From Thalassia testudinum (Eukaryota; Streptophyta; Magnoliopsida; Alismatales; Hydrocharitaceae), in the NCBI GenBank assembly GCA_037157565.1, contig JAZHRO010000019.1:23127001-23191000 (forward strand): 64,000 nt of DNA. Direction: 5' to 3'. The position numbers and the translations under genes were made by a program. Below the pieces are notes generated by a model. The model did not search any database and had not been told where the DNA came from. It worked only from the letters and a program-made list of their open reading frames with translations. Shown one piece after another: positions 55,529 to 64,000 of the stretch (position 1 is its first letter; every line of letters starts with the position of its first letter).

Positions 55529-56452
55529 AGACGTCTGGGAAGTGGCCCAGACGTCTGGCCAGATGTCGGGAAGCCTTCCCAGACGTCTGGTATTAAAATT
55601 TTTCGGCGCACGGGTTCGCGTCTGCGCACATGCACACGCAGACTGAACCCGCCGCCCTCCTTCTTCTCTTTCCTCTCCCTCCCTGCAGACGCTACCTTTC
55701 CTCTTTCTCTCTCCCCACGGCTACCTTACAAATACGCTTCCCCTCTCCCTCACCCTCACTCCACCGCCTTCTTCTTCTCCTTCTCCCTGTCAGCGAGAGA
55801 GCAAGCGAGCGAGAGCGGCAGCAACGACTACTGCGGGCGTGTGGGGAGGAGAAGCCATTGCGAGAGGAAGAAGGAGCTCGACCGCGAGGGTGCGAGCTTT
55901 CCGGGGCAGCTAGAGCCGACCGGCGGGAGAGCAGCGAGCATGGGGTGCCGCAGAGGAGCTACTGCAGCTCAGGCAGCAGGTGGACGCAACGCGGCACCGC
56001 CACGCACTGCGGGCGGAGAGCGAGAAGGTTCTGATTCTGGGAAAATTTCCTAGAATCAGACGTCTGGACTTACGTCCAGACGACGTAGGAGACGTCTGGA
56101 GGAAGGTCCAGACGTATGACAGGTACGTTATATTTTATCCTCTCCTTCTTTCGCGTGTACAGCCATGCAGCCGTTCCGCCAAGGTCTTCTGCACCCTTTC
56201 GTGATAAGAGCGGGCATGTGTGTGTTCAGGACTTGTTCGGGAAGGCGCAAGGGCTCGCCATCCCACATAGATCAGACGTCTAGGCACAGCACTAGACGAC
56301 GGAGAGGGCTTCCAGAAGTTCGGGGTGACAATCAGACGTCTGGAAACCAAGTCCAGACGTTCCAGCGGGATTCTGGATGTCTGAAGGACTGTGCAAACCA
56401 AGGTATGACCTGAGCTACCTTTTAAGATGTCTGGAAGAAGCTCTAGACGTCT
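55529..56452 (+). promoter_or_regulatory. Phased palindrome clusters in element T 5' LTR
   Basis: Box starts: 55529, 55549, 55561, 55581 (20/12/20); 56058, 56078, 56090, 56110 (20/12/20); 56274, 56294, 56314, 56334, 56355, 56375 (20/20/20/21/20); 56425, 56445 (20). The full palindromic form is CCAGACGTCTGG. Confidence 0.8.
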
Positions 56453-57817
56453 GATTTTGGATAGACTGGTTATTTTTGACCCGTTTAGGGTCTGTTCGAA
56501 GTCCGTTTTCCGCATTTCAAGTTTCGTTCTTCCCAGATTTAATTCCTCTACCTATTTCCAGTAATTGTATACTGTTCTGAGTAACTCCTTGTGTTGATCC
56601 TTGTGTTAGGACCCCGTTCCTTTACGGCTCTGGGGGTTACAGAGGTGCGCGGGATTGCCGACCATGCCCCCAGTACTCCCGATTTTGCGGGTAGAGTGGC
56701 CCTTTAATTTATTTATCAAAAATTATATATTTATGAAACAATTAATAGAGTCTAGGGCATTGCATGAACCCTAGGACAAACTAGATTAAATGATTGATCA
56801 TAGGATATGGCATGAATCCTAGAACTGGAAAACTAGTTGAATATATATACATTGTAATCTTGGAAAAGTAGAAAGGAAATGATAACTGCCTGTAAATTGG
56901 TTAACAGCTGCTTGTTTAAGAATGAATAATCACTGTTGAGAACATGGGTTACATGGATATAAAGCTGGAACGGTGAAACCTAAATTGGCTGAGTTAAAAG
57001 AGCATGAACCCTACGAGGAATTAGGAGTAGAACTCCTGGAAAGTGAATGGAATAGAATTGGGAAAGTGAGCTGGCCCTTGAGTACGGAGTACCAAGGAGA
57101 GCAACTGTCCCCCTATTTAGTGCAGAGCGGAGCTAGCCGCCCCAGGGACCGGGGTTAGGTCTGGCCACTTTGTACCGACTTTTGGCCCTCGTGTACACAG
57201 TACCAAGGAGAGCTACTAGTGTAGGGAGAGCACTAGCTACCCCACGGGCCCCGGGCTTTTGCTAGCCCTTCTACACCGACTTGTTAGGCCCACTGGGCAA
57301 ACCAAGGTAGTCAAGCGAGGGTGCGCGGACTGTGGAGGGGCAAGACCCCTGTTTGGTTACTGTGGAGGGGCTGGGCCCCTGTTACTGAGAGGGCTCTGCC
57401 CTATACTGGTTCCGTGCTGTGCTTTGGGTGCACCCGTTAATGGAAACGACTAACCGCGTGCCATTGCGAGGTAGCTGCTCGTGCGTTTATCGCGCGTGCC
57501 GTAGTCACCGTTACGTTTGTCAGCGACCTTGGGGTGGTTGACTGAGGGTAGGACCACCACGGGGGACTCTCCCGGCCAGGAGAGCACCACGTATTACTTC
57601 TACTTTTCAGAAAAAATGCAATCAAGATCGTTCCCACGAGGAACATTCGAGATCAAGAGAAAGATCTAAGAAATAATTCAATAATAAATAAATGGGAAGA
57701 ATATAAAGAAAGAAATTAAAAAAATATAACAGCTACTGTCCACCTTACTGCTTCTTAGCTTTTAGTTGTCACTCTACTCAGCGTTTCGCTGACGTGTCAC
57801 CTTTGTTACCTTTTCAG
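56123..57817 (+). other. Splice-like borders inside the LTR
   Basis: Donor-like ACAG|GTACG at 56123, acceptor-like TGTTCAG at 56229, donor-like AAG|GTATG at 56403, acceptor-like CCTTTTCAG at 57817. In LTR A the equivalents are 21216, 21320, 21495 and 22909; in LTR C they are 44786, 44891, 45067 and 46605. Implied lengths agree: first intron 105-107 nt, middle exon 173-175 nt, second intron 1415 nt in A and T and 1539 nt in C. No splicing evidence exists beyond the sequence. Confidence 0.4.
57533..57644 (+). other. Three-hairpin module near LTR end
   Basis: Stems GGTGGT/ACCACC, CTCTCC/GGAGAG and GTTCC/GGAAC lie in order within about 112 nt. The same three are at 22637-22749 (A) and 46323-46435 (C), with the stems unchanged while some loop bases differ. 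Confidence 0.6.
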
Positions 57818-58191
57818 GATCAGGTGTTAAGCAGCCAGAGTCGGCGGTTGCAGAGGGCGCTGGGCCTAGTAGAGCCCAATAGTGTTACTTGTAGTACCCA
57901 CTGTACTTTTCTTGCTGTTGTTGTGAGTAGTTTCTGTTACCCCTGTACACTTTTCATTGTAAGCTTCATGTTTATGTACATGTTTAATTCTCTACTGTTG
58001 TGGTGGTGTATACTGTAGTATTTCTTTTCTTTACTGCTGTATTTTGTTACTGCTAGCTATATACATGGTGAATGTGGTTTATTTTACTACTCTTTTGGTT
58101 ACTTTCTCGTTGGATGACTGGGTCTTGGGATCAGTCGAGTCGGTCCGATTCTCGTGTCTCGTAGGGATTCGGGAATCGAGTCGTTACAAGA

Positions 58192-58203
58192 TGGTATCAG
58201 AGC
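58192..58203 (+). other. Primer binding site of element T
   Basis: TGGTATCAGAGC, the standard plant site complementary to the 3' end of initiator methionine tRNA, three bases after the LTR end. It appears intact. Confidence 0.92.
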
Positions 58204-58369
58204 AAGGTCGTCCCGAGAAGTGAACCAACTGACTGGAAAATAACCAATTCACGTGTCTGTAACTAGAGTAGCCACCACAACGTTTCTCTTGACATAAGCT
58301 CTTAGACTTCTTCGTTAGATATCGTTATATTGACAAGTTTTCATTCTGTTTCGCGTCTCCTTGCAGAAG

Positions 58370-59518
58370 ATGCCTCGACGAGGGACTAGCGAGGCGGGCT
58401 GCGGGCGCGGCCGAGGACGAGGTCGGCGAGGTAGGCATGTTGCTGTCGACGTCTCAGTGGACCTGCCACTTCACCCGGGCATTCAGGCCCAGGACCTCGC
58501 CCAGCTGATACGGGACATAGTGCGAGAGGAGCTCCACCCGCCGCCCCGAGCGCCTCTCCCTGGGGCTGCGGAGGGGGAGTCCTCTATGGGACCACGTGAC
58601 GGATGTGGCACTGGACGCGGGGGAGGGGATGGGCCGCCACCGCCCCCACCTTCCTCCGACACTTCTGTGCACGAGGCTTCCTTACCTGGAGGTGCACCAG
58701 CATCCCCACTGCAGCGCCACTTCGAGCTTTTCGGGCAGTTCCGGAAGCTGAAGCCCCCCTCCTTCAAGGGGGATGAGGACCCGACCGAGGCGAAGGACTG
58801 GCTCGAGCAGATCGAGAAGTTTTTCGACACCCTTTGGCCCCCGGTGGAGTGCTGCGTGGCCTTTGCCACGTACCAGCTGGAGAGCGCGGCACGCCAGTGG
58901 TGGAGGGCGGTCAGGGGACAGGAAAGGGATGAGCCGACCTGGGACCGGTTCGTCACCCTCTTCTGCGAGTAGTACTTTCCCCAGACATGGCAGGACCAGA
59001 GGAGGCGGGAGTTCCACACTCTCCGCTAGGGGACGATGACTGTGAGCGTGTACCGCACGCATTTTCTGGAGCTGTCCCACTTCGCAGCGACAGGAGTAGC
59101 CACTGAGGAGGAGCGCCTTTGGAGGTTCATCGAGGGGCTCCGGCCTACGACTCGGGGGTATGTCAAACCCCTTAAGCTTCCTATGTTCTCGATGGTGGTG
59201 GAGGCAGCTATGACCTACGAAGAGACCAACCCGTTCGCGCGAGATACTGACAGCGGGCGGAAGAGGCCCTATCAGCCAGACTTTTCACAGGGCCGGCGAG
59301 AGAGAAGACACATGGCGCCTGTAGGAAAGCCGTCACGGTTTGCAGGGCCATAAGTGGCCTTTGGGGGCCCTCGACAGGGGCCAGTTGCTAGCACCGGACC
59401 CCCGCCCAGCCGATAGTAGGGACCCACTGAGGGCGGGAGTCGGGTTCCCCTCTGCTACTAGTGTGGCCAGCCGGGCCACATTAGGAAGGACTGCCCATCT
59501 AGGGCAGGAGGTCAGCAA
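58370..59518 (+). pseudogene. gag of element T
   Basis: Chromovirus capsid/nucleocapsid gene. The start is the ATG at 58370 (MPRRGTSEAG), just after an acceptor-like CTCCTTGCAG. Arg/Gly-rich N-terminus, then the capsid core with KLKPPSFKGDEDPTEAKDWL, ALE-type segment FFDTLWPP, FATYQLESAARQWWRAV, WDRFVTLFCE. It continues after stops with YRTHFLELSHFA, EERLWRFIEGLRPTTRGYV and an Arg-rich tail. It ends with a CCHC knuckle at 59453-59494 (C-Y-stop-C-G-Q-P-G-H-I-R-K-D-C). In-frame stops at 58970, 59027, 59414, 59417 and 59459 are TAG; 59351 is TAA. The frame is otherwise continuous. Confidence 0.9.
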
Positions 59519-60340
59519 ATGCTTCCTGCGCCGAGCACTGGAGGGCGAGCAGGAGGCCGCGGTTTCCAGTCGCGAGGAGGACAACAGTCACGAGGGGGGT
59601 TCCGGCCAGCAGCTACCCATCCGACGCAGAGTGTGGCTGCTTCGTCCACACCTGGGGCTGAGGGGCGTATCAACGCTTTGACACACAGGGATGCTAAAGC
59701 TTCGGGATCAGAGGTGGCAGGTATGGTTTTAGTTTCCGGCAGACTCGTTTACACGCTTTTCGATTCCGGCGCTACGCACTCGTTTGTCGCCGCCAGTTTC
59801 GCAGTTAGTTTAGGCCAGGATTATATGCTGTTAGAGGATCCGTTCGTGATCAGAGGTCCGAGTGGTCAGCTATTTGTAGCTGAGGAGGTATACACGGGTT
59901 ACGAGCTCAGTATTGGGGGACATAGCCTTCCCGCTGACTTGATTATGATACAGATGGAGGACTTTGGCATAATTCTGGGGATGGACCGGCTGTCCGCTTA
60001 CCACGCCTTGGTGGACTGTTTTGAGAGAAAGATCGTCTTCTCCATACCAGAGTTGCCTTCTTTCGAGTTCTACGGTCAGCCAGTGGACGAAGGCTTCAGG
60101 TGCATTTCTGCACTTCGGGCGGTGAGACTTTTGGGCCAGGGGTGTGAGGGTTTCCTAGCTTGTGTGGTGGTAGAGCCCAGCCCTATGGCAGACTTCCAGA
60201 GTATCCCGGTGGTCAGAAAGTACCCCGACGTGTTCCCAGATGAGTTGCCAGGACTACCGCCCGAGTGTGAGATCGAGTTTGAGATCTCACTAGTACCAGG
60301 GACCAGCCCCATCTCCACCGCACCATACAGGATGGCACCA
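59519..60340 (+). pseudogene. Protease of element T
   Basis: Aspartic protease domain in the same frame as gag, with no stop until 60371. Start region is Arg/Gly/Gln-rich, then GRINALTHRDAKASGSEV. The active-site block is LVYTLFDSGATHSFVA, with catalytic DSGA at 59762-59773. A conserved strand follows (GYELSIGGHSLPADLI), and the block GIILGMDRLSAYHALVDC (about 59970-60020) is typical of Ty3 proteases. The linker to RT contains VVRKYPDVFPDELPGLPP. This domain has no premature stop and looks intact at sequence level, although the polyprotein as a whole is not. Confidence 0.9.
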
Positions 60341-61160
60341 CTTAAGCTGCGAGAGCTCAAGTCTCACTTGTAGGATCTTTTGGAGAAGGGCTTTGTGAGG
60401 CCCAGCGTGTCTCCCTGGGGAGCCCCGGTACTATTTGTAAAGAAGAAGGATGGTACCTTACGTCTTTGTGTGGACTACTGACAGCTGAATAGGGTCACCA
60501 TCAAGAACAGATATTCGCTATCGAGGATCGATGACTTGTTTAACCAGTTACGAGGTGCCACGGTATTCTCCAAGATCAACTTGAGGTCTGGATACCACCA
60601 GTTGAGGATCAAGGAGGTAGACGTCTCCAAGACAGCTTTCCGCACCCAGTACGGACACTACCAGTTTCTGGTCATGCCGTTTGGGCTGACCAATGCCCCC
60701 GCTGCCTTCATGGACTTGATGAACCGGGTGTTTAGACCGTACTTGGACCAGTTTGTGGTGGTATTCATTGATGATGTGCTCATCTATTCTCTAGATCAGA
60801 CGTAGCACGGACAACACTTGCGGATGGTTCTGGACACACTGAGACGACGTAGGCTATACGCCAAATATAGCAAGTGTGAGTTCTGGTTGAGGGAGGTGAC
60901 CTTCTTAGGTCATGTGATCTCTGGAGATGGCTTGGCAATGGACCCAACCAAGGTCAAGGCAGTGCTCAGGTAGGAGAGACCGCATACGGTTACTGAGATT
61001 TGCAGTTTCTTGGGATTGGCAGGCTACTACAGGCGATTTATCAGGGGCTTTTCATAGATTGCACGTCCTATGACACAATTGATCCGGAAGGACGTGCCTT
61101 TCACTTGGACAGACGCCTGTGAGGCATGTTTTCAGGAGCTGAAGGAGAGGCTGACTTCAG
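60341..61160 (+). pseudogene. Reverse transcriptase of element T
   Basis: RT of the Ty3 type. Blocks in order: [20 protein letters not shown] after the TAG at 60371, [12 protein letters not shown], then a TGA at 60479 and [26 protein letters not shown] and [19 protein letters not shown] follow, then the catalytic FIDD at 60764-60775 within [11 protein letters not shown]. Then come [42 protein letters not shown]. Stops at 60803, 60971 and 61055 are TAG. All catalytic aspartates are present, but the chain is broken. The primer is probably tRNA-iMet (58192). Confidence 0.9.
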
Positions 61161-61600
61161 CTCTCGTGCTCACCATCCCAGATAGTAGTGGCGGGTTCGT
61201 TGTGTACATGGACGCCTCCTTGCAGGGGTTAGGGGGTGTGCTCATTTAGAGGGGTCACGTTGTCGCTTACGCTTCGCGGCAACTGAAGCCCCATGAGCAT
61301 AGCTACCCTACCCACGACCTGGAGCTGGCAGCTGTTGTCTTCGCGTTGAAGACCTAGAGGCACTACTTGTACGGTGAGACCTTCGAGATTTTCACAGATC
61401 ACAAGAGTCTCATATACCTATTTGATCAGAAGGAGCTCAACATGAGACAGAGACGTTGGTTGGAGCTCCTGAAGGACTATGACTACAGCATTTCCTACCA
61501 CCCGGAAAAGGCCAACGTGGTGGCTGACGCCTTGAACCAGAAGGTGCCCGCACACTTGGCCAGTTTACAGGTGCAAAGTTGGAGCCTTTTGGAGGAGATG
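61161..61600 (+). pseudogene. RNase H of element T
   Basis: Ribonuclease H that would remove the RNA template. Motifs: VYMDASLQGLGGVLI (first Asp, about 61205-61246), then TAG at 61247, [20 protein letters not shown] and ELAAVVFAL (Glu region). A TAG at 61355 stands for a family tryptophan. Next FEIFTDHKSLIYLF (third Asp), QKELNMRQRRWLELL, DYSISYHPEKANVVADAL. It is contiguous with RT on the left and the integrase zinc domain on the right. Confidence 0.88.
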
Positions 61601-61779
61601 GCCAGTTGGCGACCCCTAGAGTTACGGGGGCACTGTGGGGCAGTGACTGTGACACGACATATGAGGCCAGAGCTGATAGATCGCATCATCACAGGACAGA
61701 TGGCTGACCCGTACTTGCAGTCCTTGCGCGACAGAGTACTGTCAGGTGACCTGGGGGACTTCTCTTTCACAGACCAGGT

Positions 61780-62640
61780 GTTGCGCCTGAGGGGACGTTT
61801 GTGCCTTCCCAGAGACGAGGAATTGTTGAGAGAGCTCCTGACTGAGACACACGGTTCCAGATTCAACATACATCCTGGAAACATGAAGATGTACCATGAC
61901 TTGAGACGCGAGTTTTGGTGGAGGGGGATGAAGCGGAATGTGGGTGAATTCGTGCAGCAGTGTTTAGTGTGCCAGCAGTTGAAAGTCGAGCATCAGAGGC
62001 CTGCAGGGCCGCTACAGCCACTTCCAGTGCCAGAGTTGAAATGGGAGAGCATCACCATGGATTGGTGGTGGGCTTACCTGTTACCCAGCGGGGACACGAC
62101 GCAGTCTAGGTAATCGTTGGTAGATTGACGAAGACGACACGTTTCTTGCCGATCCGAGTCACCTTGGGACCAGCACAGTTGGCAGAGAGGTATATCCGCA
62201 ACGTGGTACATCTACACGGAGTTCCGCGGGAGATCGTATCCGATCGGGATACCTGCTTTACGTCCCAGTTTTGGGCTGAGTTTCAGCAGGCCATGGGGAC
62301 ACGGTTGAGGTTCAATATAGCTTACCACCCCTAGACGGACGAACAGACTGAGCTCGCAATACAGACACTTGAGGACCTTTTGCGTGCCTATGTACTGGAC
62401 TGGAGGGGCTCTTGCGAGGAGCACTTGCCCCTGGCGGAGTTTGCATATAATAACAGTTATCACTCGAGCATCGGCATGGCACCCTACGAGGCTCTGTACG
62501 GACGGAGATGTACGGCACCCTTGAGTTGGGTTGAGGTGGGGACCATGTGGGAGGTTGGCCCCAGGCTGATCCGGCAGAGTCAGGAGGTAGTCGAGTAGAT
62601 TCACAGGCGACTCCGCACTGTCAGGAGCAGGTAGAAGAGC
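61780..62640 (+). pseudogene. Integrase of element T
   Basis: DDE integrase that inserts element DNA. The HHCC zinc domain is readable as ETHGSRFNIHPGNMKMY then FVQQCLVCQQLK (61845-61985). The first catalytic Asp is in SITMDWW (about 62052). A frameshift follows near 62080; a TAG at 62107 stands for tryptophan. Then RLTKTTRFLPIRV, and VSDRD with the second Asp (62236-62250), FTSQFWAEFQQAMGT and YHP. TAG at 62332 precedes the third acidic block (TDEQTELA). Then FAYNNSYHSSIGMAPYEAL and RRCTAPLSWVEVG; TAG at 62596 and 62632. Not functional as it stands. Confidence 0.9.
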
Positions 62641-63129
62641 TATTCAAATCGAAAACGCAGGGAGGTCTAGTTTGAGGTTGGGGACCACGTCTTCCTTCGT
62701 GTTTCGCCCATGAAGGGTCTGCAACGGTTTGGGGTGAGAGGGAAGCTCGCGCCGAGGTTCGTGGGGCCCTTTGAGGTCCTGGAGCGGGTTGGACCCGTTG
62801 CTTACAGGCTTGCCCTCCCTCCTCATTTTTCTGGTGTGCACGACGTGTTCCACGTGTCCAACCTCAGGAAGTACGTCGCCGATCCCAGTCACGTCCTGAG
62901 TCACGAGAGCGTCGAGGTGGGCGACGACCTGACCTACCCCGAGCGGACAGTGCAGATTCTTGACAGAGCCGTCCGCAATCTGAGACGAAAGCAAGTACCC
63001 CTTGTGAAGGTTTTGTGGAGGAGCCAGCGGTATGAGGAGGCTACCAGGGAGCCTGAGGCAGCGATGCAGAAGCGGTACCCGGAGCATTTCGCGGGTACGT
63101 CTTTTCGGACCAGCTTCAGTCCTCTTTGA
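62641..63129 (+). pseudogene. Integrase C-terminal region and chromodomain of element T
   Basis: After a TAG at 62668 the frame is open to a natural TGA at 63127. It has the linker VFLRVSPMKGLQRFG, then GKLAPRFVGPFEVLERVGPV, LPPHFSGVHDVFHVSNLRK and YVADPSHVL. The chromodomain has the chromovirus form: QVPLVKVLWRSQRYEEATRE followed by PEAAMQKRYPEHF. In this lineage the domain is thought to guide insertion to methylated histone H3 chromatin, which fits the nested heterochromatic setting. This type, with LW and EEAT.EPE, is typical of Tekay/Del. Confidence 0.9.
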
Positions 63130-63207
63130 GTTTGTTATGCATATATTATTCTTTCCCGCACCCTAGTTAGCATAAGTTTCGGGGATGAAACTTCCTTTGA
63201 GTTATAT
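63130..63207 (+). other. 3' untranslated stretch of element T
   Basis: Contains GTTTCGGGGATGAAACTTCC, the usual chromovirus context before the PPT. The expected purine run immediately before the LTR is missing or eroded (GAGTTATATTA). Confidence 0.55.
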
Positions 63208-64000
63208 TATTACGAACAGGACATCAAGCGTCATTTAAGACGTCTAGGAAGTGACCCAGACGTCTGGAAGCCTTCCCAGACGTCTGGTATTAAATTTTTT
63301 TGGCGTACGGGTTCACGTCTGCGTGCATGCACGTGCAGACTGAACCTGCCGCCCTCCTTCTTCTCTTTCCTCTCCCTGCCTGCAAACGCCGCCTTTCCTC
63401 TTTCTCTCTCCCCGCGACTGCCTTAAAAATACGCTTCCCCTCTCCCTCACCACCACCTTCTTCTTCTACTTCTCCCTGTCAGCGAGAGAGCAAGCAAGCG
63501 AGAGCGGCAGCAGCGACTGCTGCGGGAATGTGGGGAGGAGAAGTTGTTGCGAGAGGAAGAAGGAGCTCGATCGTGAGGGTGCGAGCTTGCCGGGGCAGCT
63601 AGAGCCGACCGGCGAGAGAGCAGCGAGTGTGGGGTGCTGCGGACGAGCTGCTGCAGCTCAGGCAGCAGGCGGACGCGGCAGGCACGACCGTGTGCTGCGG
63701 GCGAAGAGCGAGAAGGTTCTGATTCTAGGAAAATTTCCCCGAATCAGACACGTCTGGAGGAAGGTCCAGACGTTTGACATGTATGTTATTTTTTATCCTC
63801 TCCTTTCGCGTGTATAGCCATGCAGCCGTTCCGCCGAGATCTTCTGCACCCTTTCGTGATAAGAGCAGGCGTGTGTGTGCAGGACTTGTTCGGGAAGGCG
63901 CAAGGGCTCGCCATCCCACATAGATCAGACGTCTGGGCACAGCACCAGACAACGGAGAGGGCTTCCAGACATCCAGGGTGACAATCGGACGTCTGGAAAC
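63208..64000 (+). repeat. 3' LTR of element T, partial
   Basis: Starts TATTACGAAC (the first TG has become TA) and matches 55499 onward. Palindromes at 63238, 63258, 63278; then a cluster shortened by about 32 bp at 63746-63775; then 63927, 63947, 63967, 63987. Hairpin at 63719-63747, with two mismatched pairs. It runs off the window. Confidence 0.9.

Larger units (their letters stand above)
55499..58188 (+). repeat. 5' LTR of element T
   Basis: 2690 bp, from TGTTACGAAC to GTCGTTACA. Matching copies are solo LTRs A and C and the 3' LTR. It holds the phased palindromes, the hairpin at 56031-56059, intron-like borders (56123-56229 and 56403-57817) and the three-hairpin module (57533-57644). 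The frame 55388-56053 starts outside the LTR and is not a gene. Confidence 0.94.
55499..64000 (+). mobile_element. Tekay/Del-like Ty3 retrotransposon T
   Basis: 5' LTR 55499-58188, tRNA-iMet-type primer site 58192-58203, gag, protease, RT, RNase H, integrase and chromodomain, then the 3' LTR from 63208 to beyond the window. Domain order (integrase last, then chromodomain) and the chromodomain type fit the Tekay/Del chromovirus lineage. The coding region is complete in layout but carries about 18 premature stops, 16 of them TAG, and at least one frameshift near 62080. It is inserted inside an older LTR of the same broad family. Confidence 0.92.

Noticed and set aside
55388..56053. 221-codon plus frame across the element T border
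   Set aside because: It starts in the older LTR and crosses the insertion border at 55499, so it cannot be an ancestral gene.
58970..62670. TAG as a reassigned or readthrough codon in element T
   Set aside because: A frameshift near 62080 is also present, the stops occur in all domains, and C to T decay in CHG context explains them more simply.

Overview
Plant nuclear DNA made almost entirely of nested transposable elements. The lineages are all plant-type: a Tekay/Del-like Ty3 element with a chromodomain, Athila-like Ty3 elements with TGGCGCC-type primer sites, an L1 LINE with a CCHC ORF1 and an RNase H tail, a CACTA element with TNP2, a MuDR-type MULE transposase and a plant mobile domain (PMD) gene. 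I see no intact host gene. Premature stops, degraded primer sites and solo LTRs suggest an old, heavily methylated, gene-poor region. I cannot name the species.

Layout. 1-14913: Athila-like element B (minus), gag at 1-809 and 5' LTR at 12170-14913. It is split by a complete non-autonomous element C (1075-11373, target duplication GCCCC), which contains LTR fragment D (5690-8480) related to B's LTR but inverted. B sits in the TNP2 gene of a CACTA element (minus) whose end is at 19214. The CACTA sits in a MULE transposase (plus, 19218-20252). 20607-23281: solo Tekay-type LTR with duplication ATACT. 23330-41511: L1 LINE (minus), split between ORF1 and ORF2 by gag-protease-only Athila-like element 2 (27621-39134). 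41593-43167: probable Copia solo LTR. 43168-48960: PMD pseudogene (plus), cut by a second solo Tekay LTR (44156-46970) and by a 5'-truncated LINE (47335-47739). 48960-53450: mostly non-coding, with two exon-like pieces and a MITE-like foldback. 53450-55498: diverged Tekay-type LTR, interrupted by Tekay element T (55499 to beyond 64000; gag, protease, RT, RNase H, integrase, chromodomain).

If the later insertions are mentally removed, the MULE transposase and the PMD gene become same-strand neighbours about 0.5 kb apart, so they may be one ancient composite MULE.

The most unusual signal is in the LTRs. All Tekay-type LTRs carry clusters of an 8-bp palindrome (AGACGTCT and variants) on a strict 20-bp period with occasional 12-bp gaps. 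The same palindrome pairs at 20-bp spacing occur in the unrelated LTRs of element 2. The Tekay LTRs also share a hairpin with compensatory changes, three consistently placed intron-like signal sets and a three-hairpin module. Element C's LTRs contain a tRNA-like block with A and B boxes. Everything here was read by eye; no alignment, folding or database search was run.
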